Below are positions 32,136 to 40,279 of a DNA stretch of 64,000 nucleotides, piece by piece. Every line of letters begins with the position of its first letter. Positions within the stretch are counted from its first letter, which is position 1. The translations under genes and the position numbers were made by a program. This stretch comes from Streptomyces sp. TLI_171 (GTDB lineage Bacteria; Actinomycetota; Actinomycetes; Streptomycetales; Streptomycetaceae). The notes under the pieces are model-generated. The model was given only the letters and a program-made list of their open reading frames with translations, searched no databases and had not been told where the DNA came from. Where the stretch lies: assembly GCF_003610255.1 (NCBI RefSeq), contig NZ_RAPS01000001.1, positions 5,607,001-5,671,000 on the forward strand, given 5' to 3'.

Positions 32136-33305
32136 TCAGCCCGCGATCGCCTTGGCCCAGTTATCGGTCACGACCTTCTTGGCCGCGTCGATCTGCTCCG
32201 AGGTCGGGAAGGTGGTGAAGGGCTTCTCGACGACCGGCAGCTTGGCCGCGGCGGTGGCGTCCAGGGTGCCGTCCTTCTTCATGGCGTCGAACAGCGCCGG
32301 GGTGGCGTAGCCGCCCAGGAAGCCGTTCTGGCCCTCGGCCGAGTACAGGTACTCCATCCACAGGCGGGCGGCCGCCGGGTGCGGGGCGTCCTTGTTGACG
32401 GCCTGGTTGTAGAACTGGGCGTAGGAGCCGTCGGCGGGGACGGCCACCTTCCAGTCGATGCCCTTGCCCTTGAACTCGTCGGTGTAGCCGGCGTTCAGGT
32501 ACGACCAGTCGATCGAGATCGGGGTCTCGCCCTTCTCGATGGTCGCCGGGGTGGACTCGACCGGGTTGAAGTTGCCGGACTGCTTCAGCTTGGCGAAGAA
32601 GTCGATGCCGGGCTGGATGGTGTCCAGCGAACCGCCGTTGGCCAGGGCGGCCGCGTACACGCCGCCGAACGCCGAGCCGGACTTGGTCGGGTTGCCGTTC
32701 AGCGCGACCTGGCCCTTGTACTCGGGCTTGAGCAGGTCGGCGAAGGTCTTCGGGCAGTCGGCGACCTTCTTGGCGTCGCAGCCGATCGAGATGTAGCCGC
32801 CGTAGTCGTTGACCCGCAGGCCGGCCGGGTCCTTCATGGTGTCGGGGATCTTGTCGAAGTTCGCGACCTTGTAGGGGGCGAGGATGCCCTCCTTGGCGGC
32901 GGACAGCGCGAAGGCCGAGCCCAGGTCGACGGTGTCGGGGGCGCGGTCCTGGCCCTTGCGGGACTTGATCGCGTTGATCTCGTCCTGGCTGGAGCCGTCC
33001 GGGTTCTCGTCCTCGATCTCGATGCCGTACTTCGCCTTGAAGTCGTCCATCAGCTTGCCGTAGTTGGCCCAGTCACGGGGGAGGGTGATGACGTGCAGCT
33101 TGCCCTCCTTCTTCGCGGCGGCGACCAGGCCGTCCATGCCGCCGAAGTCGGCCAGCGAGGTCGCGGTCCTCGCGTCCTTGGCACCGCCCTTGGCGGCGTC
33201 GCCGGACTTGGTGGTCGAGCCGGCGGAGCCGCAGGCGGAGAGGGAGAGCGCGGCAGCGGTCAGCACGGCCGCGAAGGCGGCGGCGCGGTGGCGGTGCACG
33301 GTCAC
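32136..33305 (-). CDS. Extracellular solute-binding lipoprotein, probable aminoethylphosphonate receptor (PhnS-type)
   Basis: 389-aa lipoprotein receptor. The signal sequence HRHRAAAFAAVLTAAALSLSAC ends in the lipobox LSAC. The mature part is a class II binding fold of the spermidine/iron/AEP type: GMDGLVAAAKKEGKLHVITLPRDWANYGKLMDDFKAKYGI, LGSAFALSAAKEGILAPYK, TFADLLKPEYKGQVALNGNP and the closing AARLWMEYLYSAEGQNGFL. First gene of the operon. GTG 33305 has GGAG 8 bases ahead. An operator-like palindrome lies 78 bases upstream, between this operon and the divergent regulator gene. Confidence 0.88.
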   Translation of the reverse strand: MTVHRHRAAAFAAVLTAAALSLSACGSAGSTTKSGDAAKGGAKDARTATSLADFGGMDGLVAAAKKEGKLHVITLPRDWANYGKLMDDFKAKYGIEIEDENPDGSSQDEINAIKSRKGQDRAPDTVDLGSAFALSAAKEGILAPYKVANFDKIPDTMKDPAGLRVNDYGGYISIGCDAKKVADCPKTFADLLKPEYKGQVALNGNPTKSGSAFGGVYAAALANGGSLDTIQPGIDFFAKLKQSGNFNPVESTPATIEKGETPISIDWSYLNAGYTDEFKGKGIDWKVAVPADGSYAQFYNQAVNKDAPHPAAARLWMEYLYSAEGQNGFLGGYATPALFDAMKKDGTLDATAAAKLPVVEKPFTTFPTSEQIDAAKKVVTDNWAKAIAG

Positions 33306-33382
33306 GGGAGGGTCTCCTGAAGGAAGTGGAGCTGCAGAGATCACGGGAGGTGTTCGATGCCCGGCGCGGTCCTGTCCTGACC

Positions 33383-33400
33383 AAGTTGGCCAGCCAACTT
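33383..33400. promoter_or_regulatory. Perfect 18-bp palindromic operator between the ABC operon and the GntR gene
   Basis: AAGTTGGCCAGCCAACTT has 8-bp arms AAGTTGGC and GCCAACTT around CA. It lies between divergent genes, the classic place for a GntR/HutC-type repressor site. Copies with the same spacing and centre occur at 38979, 24205 and, weaker, 50427. Confidence 0.8.
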
Positions 33401-33594
33401 CCGGCGCCGTGAGCAAGTACGCCCGAGCCCGGTGACGGGAAAGTGAACGGACGGCCCAGTACGGGGGTCGGCTGCGGGAACGGTCGCGCCCCGGTCGGGC
33501 CGGGGTGGGGGCAGCGGCTACAGTCAATGGTGTACGCGCGATCACGCCGCGGACACATCCCAATCTCCCTACCAGCCAAGGGACATCGACGCAC

Positions 33595-34362
33595 GTGGCA
33601 CTCGATCAGGACCGCGCCGCCGGCTCGCTCTACCGCAAGGTGGCCGCCGACCTGCGCGAGGCGATCACCTCCGGATCGTTCGGCGACGCCGGGCGCCTGC
33701 CGGCCGAGGGCGCCCTCGCCGAGCAGTACGGCGTCTCCCGCGGCACCGTCCGGCAGGCCCTCGCCATGCTGCGCGCCGACGGACTCGTCACCTCCCGCCG
33801 CGGCACCCGCCGGGTGGTGCTCGGCAGCGCCCGCGTCCAGTCCTTCTCCGAACTGCTCTCCTTCACCCACTGGGCCCGCTCGATGGGCGAGGAGCCCGGC
33901 GGCCGGCTGGAATCGCTGATCCGGCGCCCCGCCGACGCCGCCGAACGCGAGCAACTGCGCCTGGAGCCCGGCACCGAGGTGTACGTGACGCTCCGGCTGC
34001 GCACCCTCTCCGGCACCCCCGTGATGGTCGAGCGCACCGTCTACCCGCCCCGGGTCGGCGAGTTGGTCGCCCAGCTGCCGCCCGACGTGGTCTCGCACAC
34101 CGAACCGCTGCGCGAGCACGGCATCCTGTTCACCGACGCCGACCACACCATCGACGTGGTCGCCGCCAACGCCGACGACGCCCGGCTGCTCACCTGCCGC
34201 CGCGGCAGCCCGCTGCTGCGCGAGAAGCGCCGCACCACCGACCCCACCGGCACCCCCGTCGAGTGGTCCCAGGACCGCTACCTGCCCGGCACCGTCGCCT
34301 TCTCCATCCACAACTCCCTGGCCTCGTCGGCCCTCTCGCGGCACGCCCGGGACGACGACTGA
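33595..34362 (+). CDS. GntR family (HutC/UTRA subfamily) transcriptional regulator
   Basis: 255-aa regulator. The winged-helix domain (SLYRKVAADLREAITSGSF, RLPAEGALAEQYGVSRGTVRQALAMLRADGLV, GTRRVVLG) is followed by a UTRA ligand-binding domain (SFSELLSFTHWARSMGEEPGGR ... EQLRLEPGTEVYVTLRLRTLSGTPVMVERTVYPPRV ... LLREKRRTTDPTGTPVEWSQDRYLPGTVAF). The same subfamily contains PhnF/PhnR-type phosphonate regulators. Divergent from the importer operon and followed by ridA. The GTG at 33595 fits the domain start. It most likely binds the 18-bp palindrome in its own upstream region. Confidence 0.92.
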   Translation: MALDQDRAAGSLYRKVAADLREAITSGSFGDAGRLPAEGALAEQYGVSRGTVRQALAMLRADGLVTSRRGTRRVVLGSARVQSFSELLSFTHWARSMGEEPGGRLESLIRRPADAAEREQLRLEPGTEVYVTLRLRTLSGTPVMVERTVYPPRVGELVAQLPPDVVSHTEPLREHGILFTDADHTIDVVAANADDARLLTCRRGSPLLREKRRTTDPTGTPVEWSQDRYLPGTVAFSIHNSLASSALSRHARDDD

Positions 34363-34405
34363 AAACCGGATGCCGCCGCCGCCCGCCGGCGGACACAATC
34401 GCCGG

Positions 34406-34813
34406 ATGACCGACATCGCACGCCTCGACCCGGCCGGCCTGCACCCCACCTCCGGGTACGCGCACATCACGGTGGTGGAGGCCGGGCGCACCGCGCACCT
34501 GGCCGGCCAGTGCCCGCTGGACAGCACCGGGACCCTGGTCGGCGCGGGAGACCTGGACGCCCAGATCGACCAGGTGGTGGCCAACTCGATGCTGGCGCTG
34601 GCGGCGATCGGCGTCGGCCCCGAACGGGTGGTCCGCTCGGTGGTCTACGTGGTCAGCGACCGGAGCGCCGTCCTCGCCGCCGCCTGGCACCGCCTGGCCG
34701 CCTCCCCGCTGGCCCCGGCTCTCACCACCGCCTCCACCCTGCTGGGCGTCACCGCCCTCGGCTACACCGGCCAACTCGTCGAGATCGACCTGACCGCCGC
34801 CCTGCCGGGCTAA
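34406..34813 (+). CDS. ridA: RidA family imine/enamine deaminase
   Basis: 135-aa member of the YjgF/YER057c/UK114 family, trimeric enzymes that hydrolyse reactive imines and enamines released by amine oxidases, PLP enzymes and dehydratases. Core features: GYAHITVVEAGRTAHLAGQCPLD, DAQIDQVVANSMLALAAIGVGPERVVRSVVYV and TTASTLLGVTALGYTGQLVEIDLTA. The strictly conserved Arg of the canonical RidA group (VxxxAR/EI...R) is not evident, so it belongs to another Rid subgroup. It follows the GntR gene by 43 bases and is probably cotranscribed; a link to the FAD amine oxidase product is plausible but inferred. Confidence 0.85.
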   Translation: MTDIARLDPAGLHPTSGYAHITVVEAGRTAHLAGQCPLDSTGTLVGAGDLDAQIDQVVANSMLALAAIGVGPERVVRSVVYVVSDRSAVLAAAWHRLAASPLAPALTTASTLLGVTALGYTGQLVEIDLTAALPG

Positions 34814-35013
34814 CTGCGCGTCAGCACGGTCTCGGTCCAGCGCCGCAGCTGCGCCAGCAGCGTGCTCAGGCGGCGGACGCCGCCCGGGAAGGCGGGCAGC
34901 AGCAGGACGGCGGGCAGGCAGGCCGCCGTCACCATCACCACCGGCAGCAGGGCCAGCGCCACGATGACCGGGCGCTGGCAGGCGGCCAGTTGGCGGACGA
35001 CTCCGATGAACAT
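34810..35013 (-). CDS. Small membrane protein
   Basis: 67-aa protein (MFIGVVRQLAACQRP then VIVALALLPVVMVTAACLPAVLLLPAF, one long hydrophobic helix, then a basic amphipathic tail RRLSTLLAQLRRWTETVL). AGAGG lies 6 bases before the ATG at 35013. Its stop overlaps the ridA stop (CTAA). No family recognised; the helix followed by a charged amphipathic tail is compatible with a small peptide regulator of a membrane complex. Confidence 0.55.
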   Translation of the reverse strand: MFIGVVRQLAACQRPVIVALALLPVVMVTAACLPAVLLLPAFPGGVRRLSTLLAQLRRWTETVLTRS

Positions 35014-35128
35014 CAATGCCTCTTTCGCTGCGGGCCGTTGAAGGTTTCTCCTACTCTTCGACGCAGGCCGCGGGTTGCACCAGGCGCAACGGATTGCCAA
35101 TGCCCGGCAACGGCCGGGAGGGGAGCCC

Positions 35129-37393
35129 GTGACACTCGAACCGCAGGGCGGGGAGCCGGAGGTGACCGCCTTCGTCGCCTTCCTCGACCAGCTGTTCCAC
35201 GCCCTGGGCATCTCGCTGACCCGGTACGCCGTCCGCTGCAACCGCGACAAGGGCAGCGTCTCCCGCTACCTGAGCGGCGCGCGGATCGCCCCGAAGGACT
35301 TCGTCGACGAACTGCTGCGCCAGGTCGCCGAAACCACCGGTCGGGCGGTCTCCCCGGACGTCCAGCAGCACGCCCACCGGCTGCGGATGGCGGCGTTGCG
35401 GGTGCGCAACGCCTCCCGGCACGAGGTGGAGGAACTGCGCGACCGGCTCGGCGCGGCCGAACGCGAACTCCAGCTCGCCGGCGTCCGGGAACGCGCCCTG
35501 CTGCGCTCCCTGGAAGCCACCGAGGCGCAGGCCGCACACGCCGAACAGCGCTACCGGCAGCTGGAGACCGACCGGGCCACCGCCCACTACGAGGCCGGTC
35601 CCGGCGAGCTGGAGCGCCGGCCGGAGGGCCCGGACACCGAATTCGCCCGGGAGGAACTGCGCGCCCTGAAAACCGAGTTGGACCTGCTGCGGGCCGAACT
35701 CGCGCGGGCCCGGACGCTCCGTCACGAAGCCGAGGAGCGGTGCCTGCGGCTGGAGGCCCGGCTGCTCGCTGCCGAAGCCGCCCTCGCTGCCCAACGCGCC
35801 CGCCACGAGCGGGAGTTCAGCTACCGGGCGGAGCTGGAGTCGCCCGGCGCGGTGCTCACCCGGGAGTTCGGGTTCCGGGTCGGCACGACCCCGGACCCGG
35901 AGACCACCGCCGCGGAGCTGTGCGAGGTGTTCGTCCCCGGCTGGGCGGACGGCGCGGCCGTCGACGTGCGGGCCGGGTTCGTCGACGACGACCGGCCGCC
36001 CGACGGCTGGGGCCCGGCCACGGTGGTTCTGCAACGGCTGGGCGTGACCGGCGGATTCGGCGGGCCGGCCGCGGGCGGCCCGGTGGCGCTGCCCCGGACC
36101 CTGGTGGAGCGGGTCCTGCGGGAGGGCGTGCCGGTGCTCGCGCCGCCGGTGGAAGGGGGCGCCCCGGTGCTCGCGCTGCCGCTGGCCGTCCGGGGCGAGG
36201 TCTTCGGGGTGCTCCAACTGGCCTGCGGGAGCGCCCGGTCGGCCTACGGGAGGTCCGAGATCGAGCTGCTGGCGGGACTGGCCGAGCGCGGCGCGCTGCT
36301 GCTCGACAGCGCCCGGATGCACCGGGAGGAGCCGCGGCTGGCGAGGGCGCTCCAGCGGTCGATGATCCCGATCGGCCTGCCGCGTACCCGCGGTGTCCGG
36401 CTGGCCCACCGGTTCCGGCCGGGCGAGCACCGGGCCGGATCCGGCGGCGACTGGTTCGACGCCGTCCCGCTGCGCGGCAACCGGGTGGCGCTGGTGGTCG
36501 GCGACGTGATGGGACACGGCCTGCCCGCGGCCCAGGCGATGAGCCGGCTCCGGGCCGGGGTGCATGCGTTCGCCCTGCTGGACGTGCCCCCGGGCCAGCT
36601 GCTGCGGCATCTGGACAACCTGGTCCACCGGCTCGGCCCGGAGCTGCTCGCCACCTGCCTGTACGCGGTCTACGACCCGGTCGCCCGCACCTGCGAGCTC
36701 GCCTCGGCCGGCCATCTGCCGCCCGTCCTGCTGCACCGTGGCGGCGGCTCCGAACAGGTGGACCTCCCCACGAACGCCCCGATCGGCGTCGGCGGAGTGC
36801 CGTTCTCCACCCGCACCATCGAGGTGCCGGACGGCTCCACGCTGGTGCTGTGCACCGAGAACCGGGTCGAACTGGCCGCTCAGTGCGCGCGGTTGACCGG
36901 ATCGGGGTGGACCCCGGAGCAGATCTGCGCGTTCGTCTTCGAGGCGCCGGGCACGGGGGACCGGCGGGACGACCTCGCGGTGCTGGTCGCCCGTTTCGAC
37001 GGCCTGCCGCGGGCGCGGGAGGCGTCCCACACCTTCGCGCCGCGAGCCGGCGAAGTACCGCGGGTCCGGCACCTGGTGCGGTCGCAACTCTGTTCCTGGG
37101 GGCTCGAGTTCGTGGCCGACACCGCAGAGCTGCTGATCGGGGAGCTGATCACGGACGCGGTGGAGGTGGCGCACGCCCCGGTCGAGGTGCGGCTGGTGTG
37201 GACCGGCCGCCTGCTGGTGGAGATCGTCGACGACCACCGCGAACTGCCGGTCCTGGAGCACGTCGAACCGCTCGGGGAGGAGGGCTCCGGCCGGGGCCTG
37301 GTCCTGGTCAGCAGGCTCGCCGACCGCTGGGGCGCCGAGCACCGGCCGGGCCGCCGGGTGGTGTGGTTCGAACTCGGCTCCGGCGGCGACTAG
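35129..37393 (+). CDS. HTH-coiled-coil-GAF-PP2C(SpoIIE)-HATPase signalling protein
   Basis: 754-aa multidomain protein. Residues ~10-60 resemble a helix-turn-helix (GISLTRYAVRCNRDKGSVSRYLSGARIAPKDFVDELL). Residues ~95-240 are a long coiled coil rich in Arg/Glu. A GAF-like domain spans ~250-400. A PP2C/SpoIIE phosphatase spans ~405-620 (SGGDWFDAVPLRGNRVALVVGDVMGHGLPAAQAMSRLR with metal-binding Asp, LYAVYDPVARTCELASAGHLPPVLL). The C-terminus is a GHKL anti-sigma-type ATPase (LLIGELITDAVEVA, VEIVDDHRELP, GRGLVLVSRLADRWG). Such proteins control anti-sigma-factor antagonists; the N-terminal HTH suggests it also binds DNA. GTG 35129 has GGGAGGGGAG upstream. The stop overlaps the convergent fusion gene by 3 bases. 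Confidence 0.88.
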   Translation: MTLEPQGGEPEVTAFVAFLDQLFHALGISLTRYAVRCNRDKGSVSRYLSGARIAPKDFVDELLRQVAETTGRAVSPDVQQHAHRLRMAALRVRNASRHEVEELRDRLGAAERELQLAGVRERALLRSLEATEAQAAHAEQRYRQLETDRATAHYEAGPGELERRPEGPDTEFAREELRALKTELDLLRAELARARTLRHEAEERCLRLEARLLAAEAALAAQRARHEREFSYRAELESPGAVLTREFGFRVGTTPDPETTAAELCEVFVPGWADGAAVDVRAGFVDDDRPPDGWGPATVVLQRLGVTGGFGGPAAGGPVALPRTLVERVLREGVPVLAPPVEGGAPVLALPLAVRGEVFGVLQLACGSARSAYGRSEIELLAGLAERGALLLDSARMHREEPRLARALQRSMIPIGLPRTRGVRLAHRFRPGEHRAGSGGDWFDAVPLRGNRVALVVGDVMGHGLPAAQAMSRLRAGVHAFALLDVPPGQLLRHLDNLVHRLGPELLATCLYAVYDPVARTCELASAGHLPPVLLHRGGGSEQVDLPTNAPIGVGGVPFSTRTIEVPDGSTLVLCTENRVELAAQCARLTGSGWTPEQICAFVFEAPGTGDRRDDLAVLVARFDGLPRAREASHTFAPRAGEVPRVRHLVRSQLCSWGLEFVADTAELLIGELITDAVEVAHAPVEVRLVWTGRLLVEIVDDHRELPVLEHVEPLGEEGSGRGLVLVSRLADRWGAEHRPGRRVVWFELGSGGD

Positions 37394-38967
37394 CGCATCA
37401 ACTCCAGCAGCAGCGGCCGGAACTCGGCGAACGAAGGGGTCGGGGCGGCCGGGTCCTTGGCGGCCTCGTCCCAGCGGCGGACGGTGACCGCGTCCGCGCC
37501 GAACGGGAGGGCGGCGAAGGCGGCGGCCTGCTCCGGGGTGAGCGGGCCGCCCTGGAGCGCGAGGGTGTGCACGGAGGCGGGGGAGAGGCGGTCGACGTAG
37601 TCGGGTTCCGCGGTGCACAGGTAGCGCTTGGCCTCGACGTGCAGGCGGACGGGCTCGGTGACGGCGGCCGGGAAGTACCGGGAGAGCCAGGCGGCGGCGG
37701 TCTCGCCGTGGCGGTTGTCGGCGCCCGCCATCAACTCCAGCCCGCTGCCGTGGAAGTGGCCGACGTCGTGGAGCAGCGCGGCGGCCACCAGTGCGGGCGG
37801 GGCGCCGGCGGCGCGGGCCAGCGCGCCGGCCTGCAGCATGTGCTCGGCCATGGTGACGGCCTCGCCGAGGTACTCGGCGGCGCCCTCGCCCTCGAACAGC
37901 GCCTCCAGCTCGTCCAGGGCGGCGGTGTTGCGGCGCAGCACCGAGAGGGTGGAGGAGAGCGAGTCGAGGTCGGCGTAGCAGCCCTGCAGGTGACGGCGGC
38001 CGGCCTGCTCGAAGGCGGTGCGGGCGTGCAGCAGGCGGGTGTTGTCGAAGATCAGGCAGTCGCCGGGGCCGAGCCGGAACTCCAGCTGCAGCTCGGGGCG
38101 CAGGGTGATCGCGGCGAAGGCGCGGTACGCGGCGTAGAAGGCGTCCAGCTCGGCCCCGACCGGGCCGCGCAGGGTGGAGACGGAGCGGTTGTTGAAGCGG
38201 ACCTCGCGGATCGCGCCGCGCGGGTCGAGCCCGATCAGCGGCTTCTCGGCGGTCAGGTCGGCGGAGCGGTCCCGGTAGCGGAACGGCACCGGGGTGCGGG
38301 TGAGCAGGTCGAAGGCAGCCGGGTCCTGGTCGCGCAGCAGCGCGGCGGCGCGGAAGCCGTCGACCAGGCCGGAGTCGCCGCCGACGGCCTCGTTGGCCAG
38401 GCAGTGCAGCAGTTGCAGGGTGGGGACGGGGTCGCGGTACGGGTTGTCGGTGTGCGGGGCGATCGCGACGTCGGTGAACGCCAGGTTGGTCGCCCCGGCC
38501 TCCACCCGGACGTCGAACAGCTCGCCGTAGTTGGTCTCCCGGACGTACCCGAAACTCCGTGCCACGGCGAGCACTTCGCCCTCCGCCACCGGGACGCCGC
38601 GGAGCACCACGAACCCGGAGCGGCGGACGGCGGCCAGCACCGCGATCTGCTCCTCGGGGTCGGCCAGGTACGCGGCCCAGTCGGCCTCGGGCAGCCCGCG
38701 CGCCCAGTCGGCGGCCTGCCACAGGTGCTTGGCGTGCTCGGTGCGGTGGTCGCCGTCCTCCTCCGCACCGTCCCGGCCGGCCGGGTAGTGCGAGCGGTGC
38801 CCGTCGGACCAGAGCACGGTCAGACCGGTGGCGTCCTCGGTGGCCTCGGTGGCGGCCAGGTCGTCCGGCAGGTCGTTGATCTGGAACCGCTTCTGCCCGC
38901 TGCGCGGGTCGCGGCACTCGGTGCACGGGCAGTTGTCGCGCAGCCAGTACGGGTTGGGCACGGACAC
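37390..38967 (-). CDS. Fused phosphonate oxygenase: TmpA-like Fe(II)/2-oxoglutarate dioxygenase + TmpB/PhnZ-like HD diiron oxygenase
   Basis: 525-aa bifunctional protein. Residues ~1-85 form the gamma-butyrobetaine-hydroxylase N-terminal domain (NPYWLRDNCPCTECRDP, Cys13/15/18, zinc-type). Residues ~105-345 are a TauD/GBBH dioxygenase with Fe ligands H172 and D174 (APHTDNPYRDPVPTLQLLHC) and H314 (NTRLLHARTAF), and RHLQGCYADLDSLSS. Residues ~352-525 match the phosphonate-degradation HD oxygenase family (TIGR03276, PhnZ/TmpB), with all six metal ligands apparent: H376 (AEHMLQAG), H400-D401 (ALLHDVGHF), H420 (NRHGE), H443 (VRLHVEAKRYLC), D500 (RRWDEAAK). In known systems TmpA hydroxylates the C1 of trimethylaminoethylphosphonate and TmpB cleaves the C-P bond to an amino acid and phosphate; here both steps lie in one chain. 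GTG 38967 with GGAGG; an operator abuts the ribosome binding site. Confidence 0.9.
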   Translation of the reverse strand: MSVPNPYWLRDNCPCTECRDPRSGQKRFQINDLPDDLAATEATEDATGLTVLWSDGHRSHYPAGRDGAEEDGDHRTEHAKHLWQAADWARGLPEADWAAYLADPEEQIAVLAAVRRSGFVVLRGVPVAEGEVLAVARSFGYVRETNYGELFDVRVEAGATNLAFTDVAIAPHTDNPYRDPVPTLQLLHCLANEAVGGDSGLVDGFRAAALLRDQDPAAFDLLTRTPVPFRYRDRSADLTAEKPLIGLDPRGAIREVRFNNRSVSTLRGPVGAELDAFYAAYRAFAAITLRPELQLEFRLGPGDCLIFDNTRLLHARTAFEQAGRRHLQGCYADLDSLSSTLSVLRRNTAALDELEALFEGEGAAEYLGEAVTMAEHMLQAGALARAAGAPPALVAAALLHDVGHFHGSGLELMAGADNRHGETAAAWLSRYFPAAVTEPVRLHVEAKRYLCTAEPDYVDRLSPASVHTLALQGGPLTPEQAAAFAALPFGADAVTVRRWDEAAKDPAAPTPSFAEFRPLLLELMR

Positions 38968-38978
38968 GGCGCAGCCTC

Positions 38979-38996
38979 CAGTTGTACAGCCAACTT
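38979..38996. promoter_or_regulatory. GntR-type operator immediately upstream of the fusion gene
   Basis: CAGTTGTACAGCCAACTT matches the palindrome at 33383 at 15 of 18 positions, with the same GTTG-N6-CAAC core and centre. It ends 12 bases before the GTG start, so bound repressor would block transcription start or elongation. Confidence 0.78.
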
Positions 38997-39107
38997 TTCA
39001 GGGGCTGCTCAGCCAAGTGCCCGTTCGCGTCCACCGGTCGCCTGAGCGGTGAACGCCGGGCCACCGTCGGCTGAACGATGTCCCCGCGGCGCGCCGTCCC
39101 GTGCCGG

Positions 39108-40184
39108 TCAGACCGCCCGCTCCCAGGCGGCGGTGGCCGCCGACACCGCCGGGGCGGCCGGGGCTCCGGTGGCCTGGGCCAGTGCCTCCAGGACGGCGAT
39201 CACCGTCTCGGGGTTCGCCGCCGGGCCGTAGTGGTTGACCCGGAGCATGGTGGCGGAGAGCGGGCCGCCGCCGGCCTGGACCGGCAACTGCGGGGCGCGC
39301 CGCCGGACTTCGGCGGCCAGCTCGGCGGCGTCCACCGTGGTGCGCAGCGTGGTGGCGACCGGGGCGGCGTGCTCGGCGGCCGGCACGTACGGGGCCAGCG
39401 CGGGGAGGGCGAGGGCGCCCGCGCGGGTGGCGGCGGCCGCGGCCCGGTGCCGGGCGATCACCGCGTCCAGCGTCTCGGCGGCGATCGCGTCCAGGCAGGC
39501 GTCCAGCGCGAGCATCTCCAACTGGGCCGGGGCGTGCGGAAGTTGGGTGCGGCCGGCGTCCGTCCAGCGCTCCTTCCAGTCCAGCAGGGAGAGGTAGGAG
39601 CGGCGCGGCGCGGCCGGGTTGGCGGCGATCCGCTGCCAGGCCCGCTCGCTCACCGACACCGCGGAGACGCCCGCCGGCCCGCCCATCGCCTTCTGGCCGC
39701 CGATCACGCACAGGTCGACGCCCCAGGCGTCGGTGAGCAGCGGCTCGGCGGCCACCGAGGCCACCGCGTCCAGCATCAGCAGCGCGCCGTGCGCCCGCAC
39801 CACCGCCGCGATCTCCGCGACCGGGTTGGTGTTGCCGGTGGCGGCCTCGGCGTGCACCAGCGACACGAAGTCGATCTCCGGGTACGCCTGCAGCGCCTCG
39901 GCGACCCGCGTCGCGGGGACCGCGGTGTCGTACGGCACCGCCAGGTCGACCACCTTGGCGCCGGCGTCCCGCAGCCAGCCGCCGAAGGTCTGCCCGTACG
40001 GGCCGGTGACGATGTTCAGCGCGGTGGAGCCGGGGTGCGCGACGCCCTTGATCGCCGCTTCCAGCGGCAGCAGCGCCTCGCCCTGGGTGACGATCACGTC
40101 GGCGTCGGTGCGCAGCAGCGCCGCCACCTTGTCCTCGATCGCGGCGAACCGGTCGGCCGTCAGCGGCGGGAGGTCGAGCAGCAT
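39108..40184 (-). CDS. Class V PLP-dependent aminotransferase (AGAT/PhnW-like)
   Basis: 358-aa fold-type I enzyme of the alanine-glyoxylate/serine-glyoxylate/aminoethylphosphonate transaminase group. Visible: HPGSTALNIVTGPYGQTFGGWL, VHAEAATGNTNPVAEIAAVVRAHGALLMLDAVASV (PLP-binding Asp), VIGGQKAMGGPAG with the Schiff-base Lys, and a C-terminal domain ending MLRVNHYGPAANPETVIAVLEALA. It reads towards the fusion gene, 140 bases ahead of it, so it may act in the same pathway, for example on an amino-phosphonate or its product. Other class V substrates are equally possible from sequence. ATG 40184 chosen over an upstream start. Confidence 0.85.
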   Translation of the reverse strand: MLLDLPPLTADRFAAIEDKVAALLRTDADVIVTQGEALLPLEAAIKGVAHPGSTALNIVTGPYGQTFGGWLRDAGAKVVDLAVPYDTAVPATRVAEALQAYPEIDFVSLVHAEAATGNTNPVAEIAAVVRAHGALLMLDAVASVAAEPLLTDAWGVDLCVIGGQKAMGGPAGVSAVSVSERAWQRIAANPAAPRRSYLSLLDWKERWTDAGRTQLPHAPAQLEMLALDACLDAIAAETLDAVIARHRAAAAATRAGALALPALAPYVPAAEHAAPVATTLRTTVDAAELAAEVRRRAPQLPVQAGGGPLSATMLRVNHYGPAANPETVIAVLEALAQATGAPAAPAVSAATAAWERAV

Positions 40185-40279
40185 GCGGGAAGGGCCTTTC
40201 GTGAGCGGAGGGACGCCGCCGTCCAGTCTGCCCCAGAACCGTCGGTGCACCCCGCACCACCGCAGGTACAGTGCCTGCC

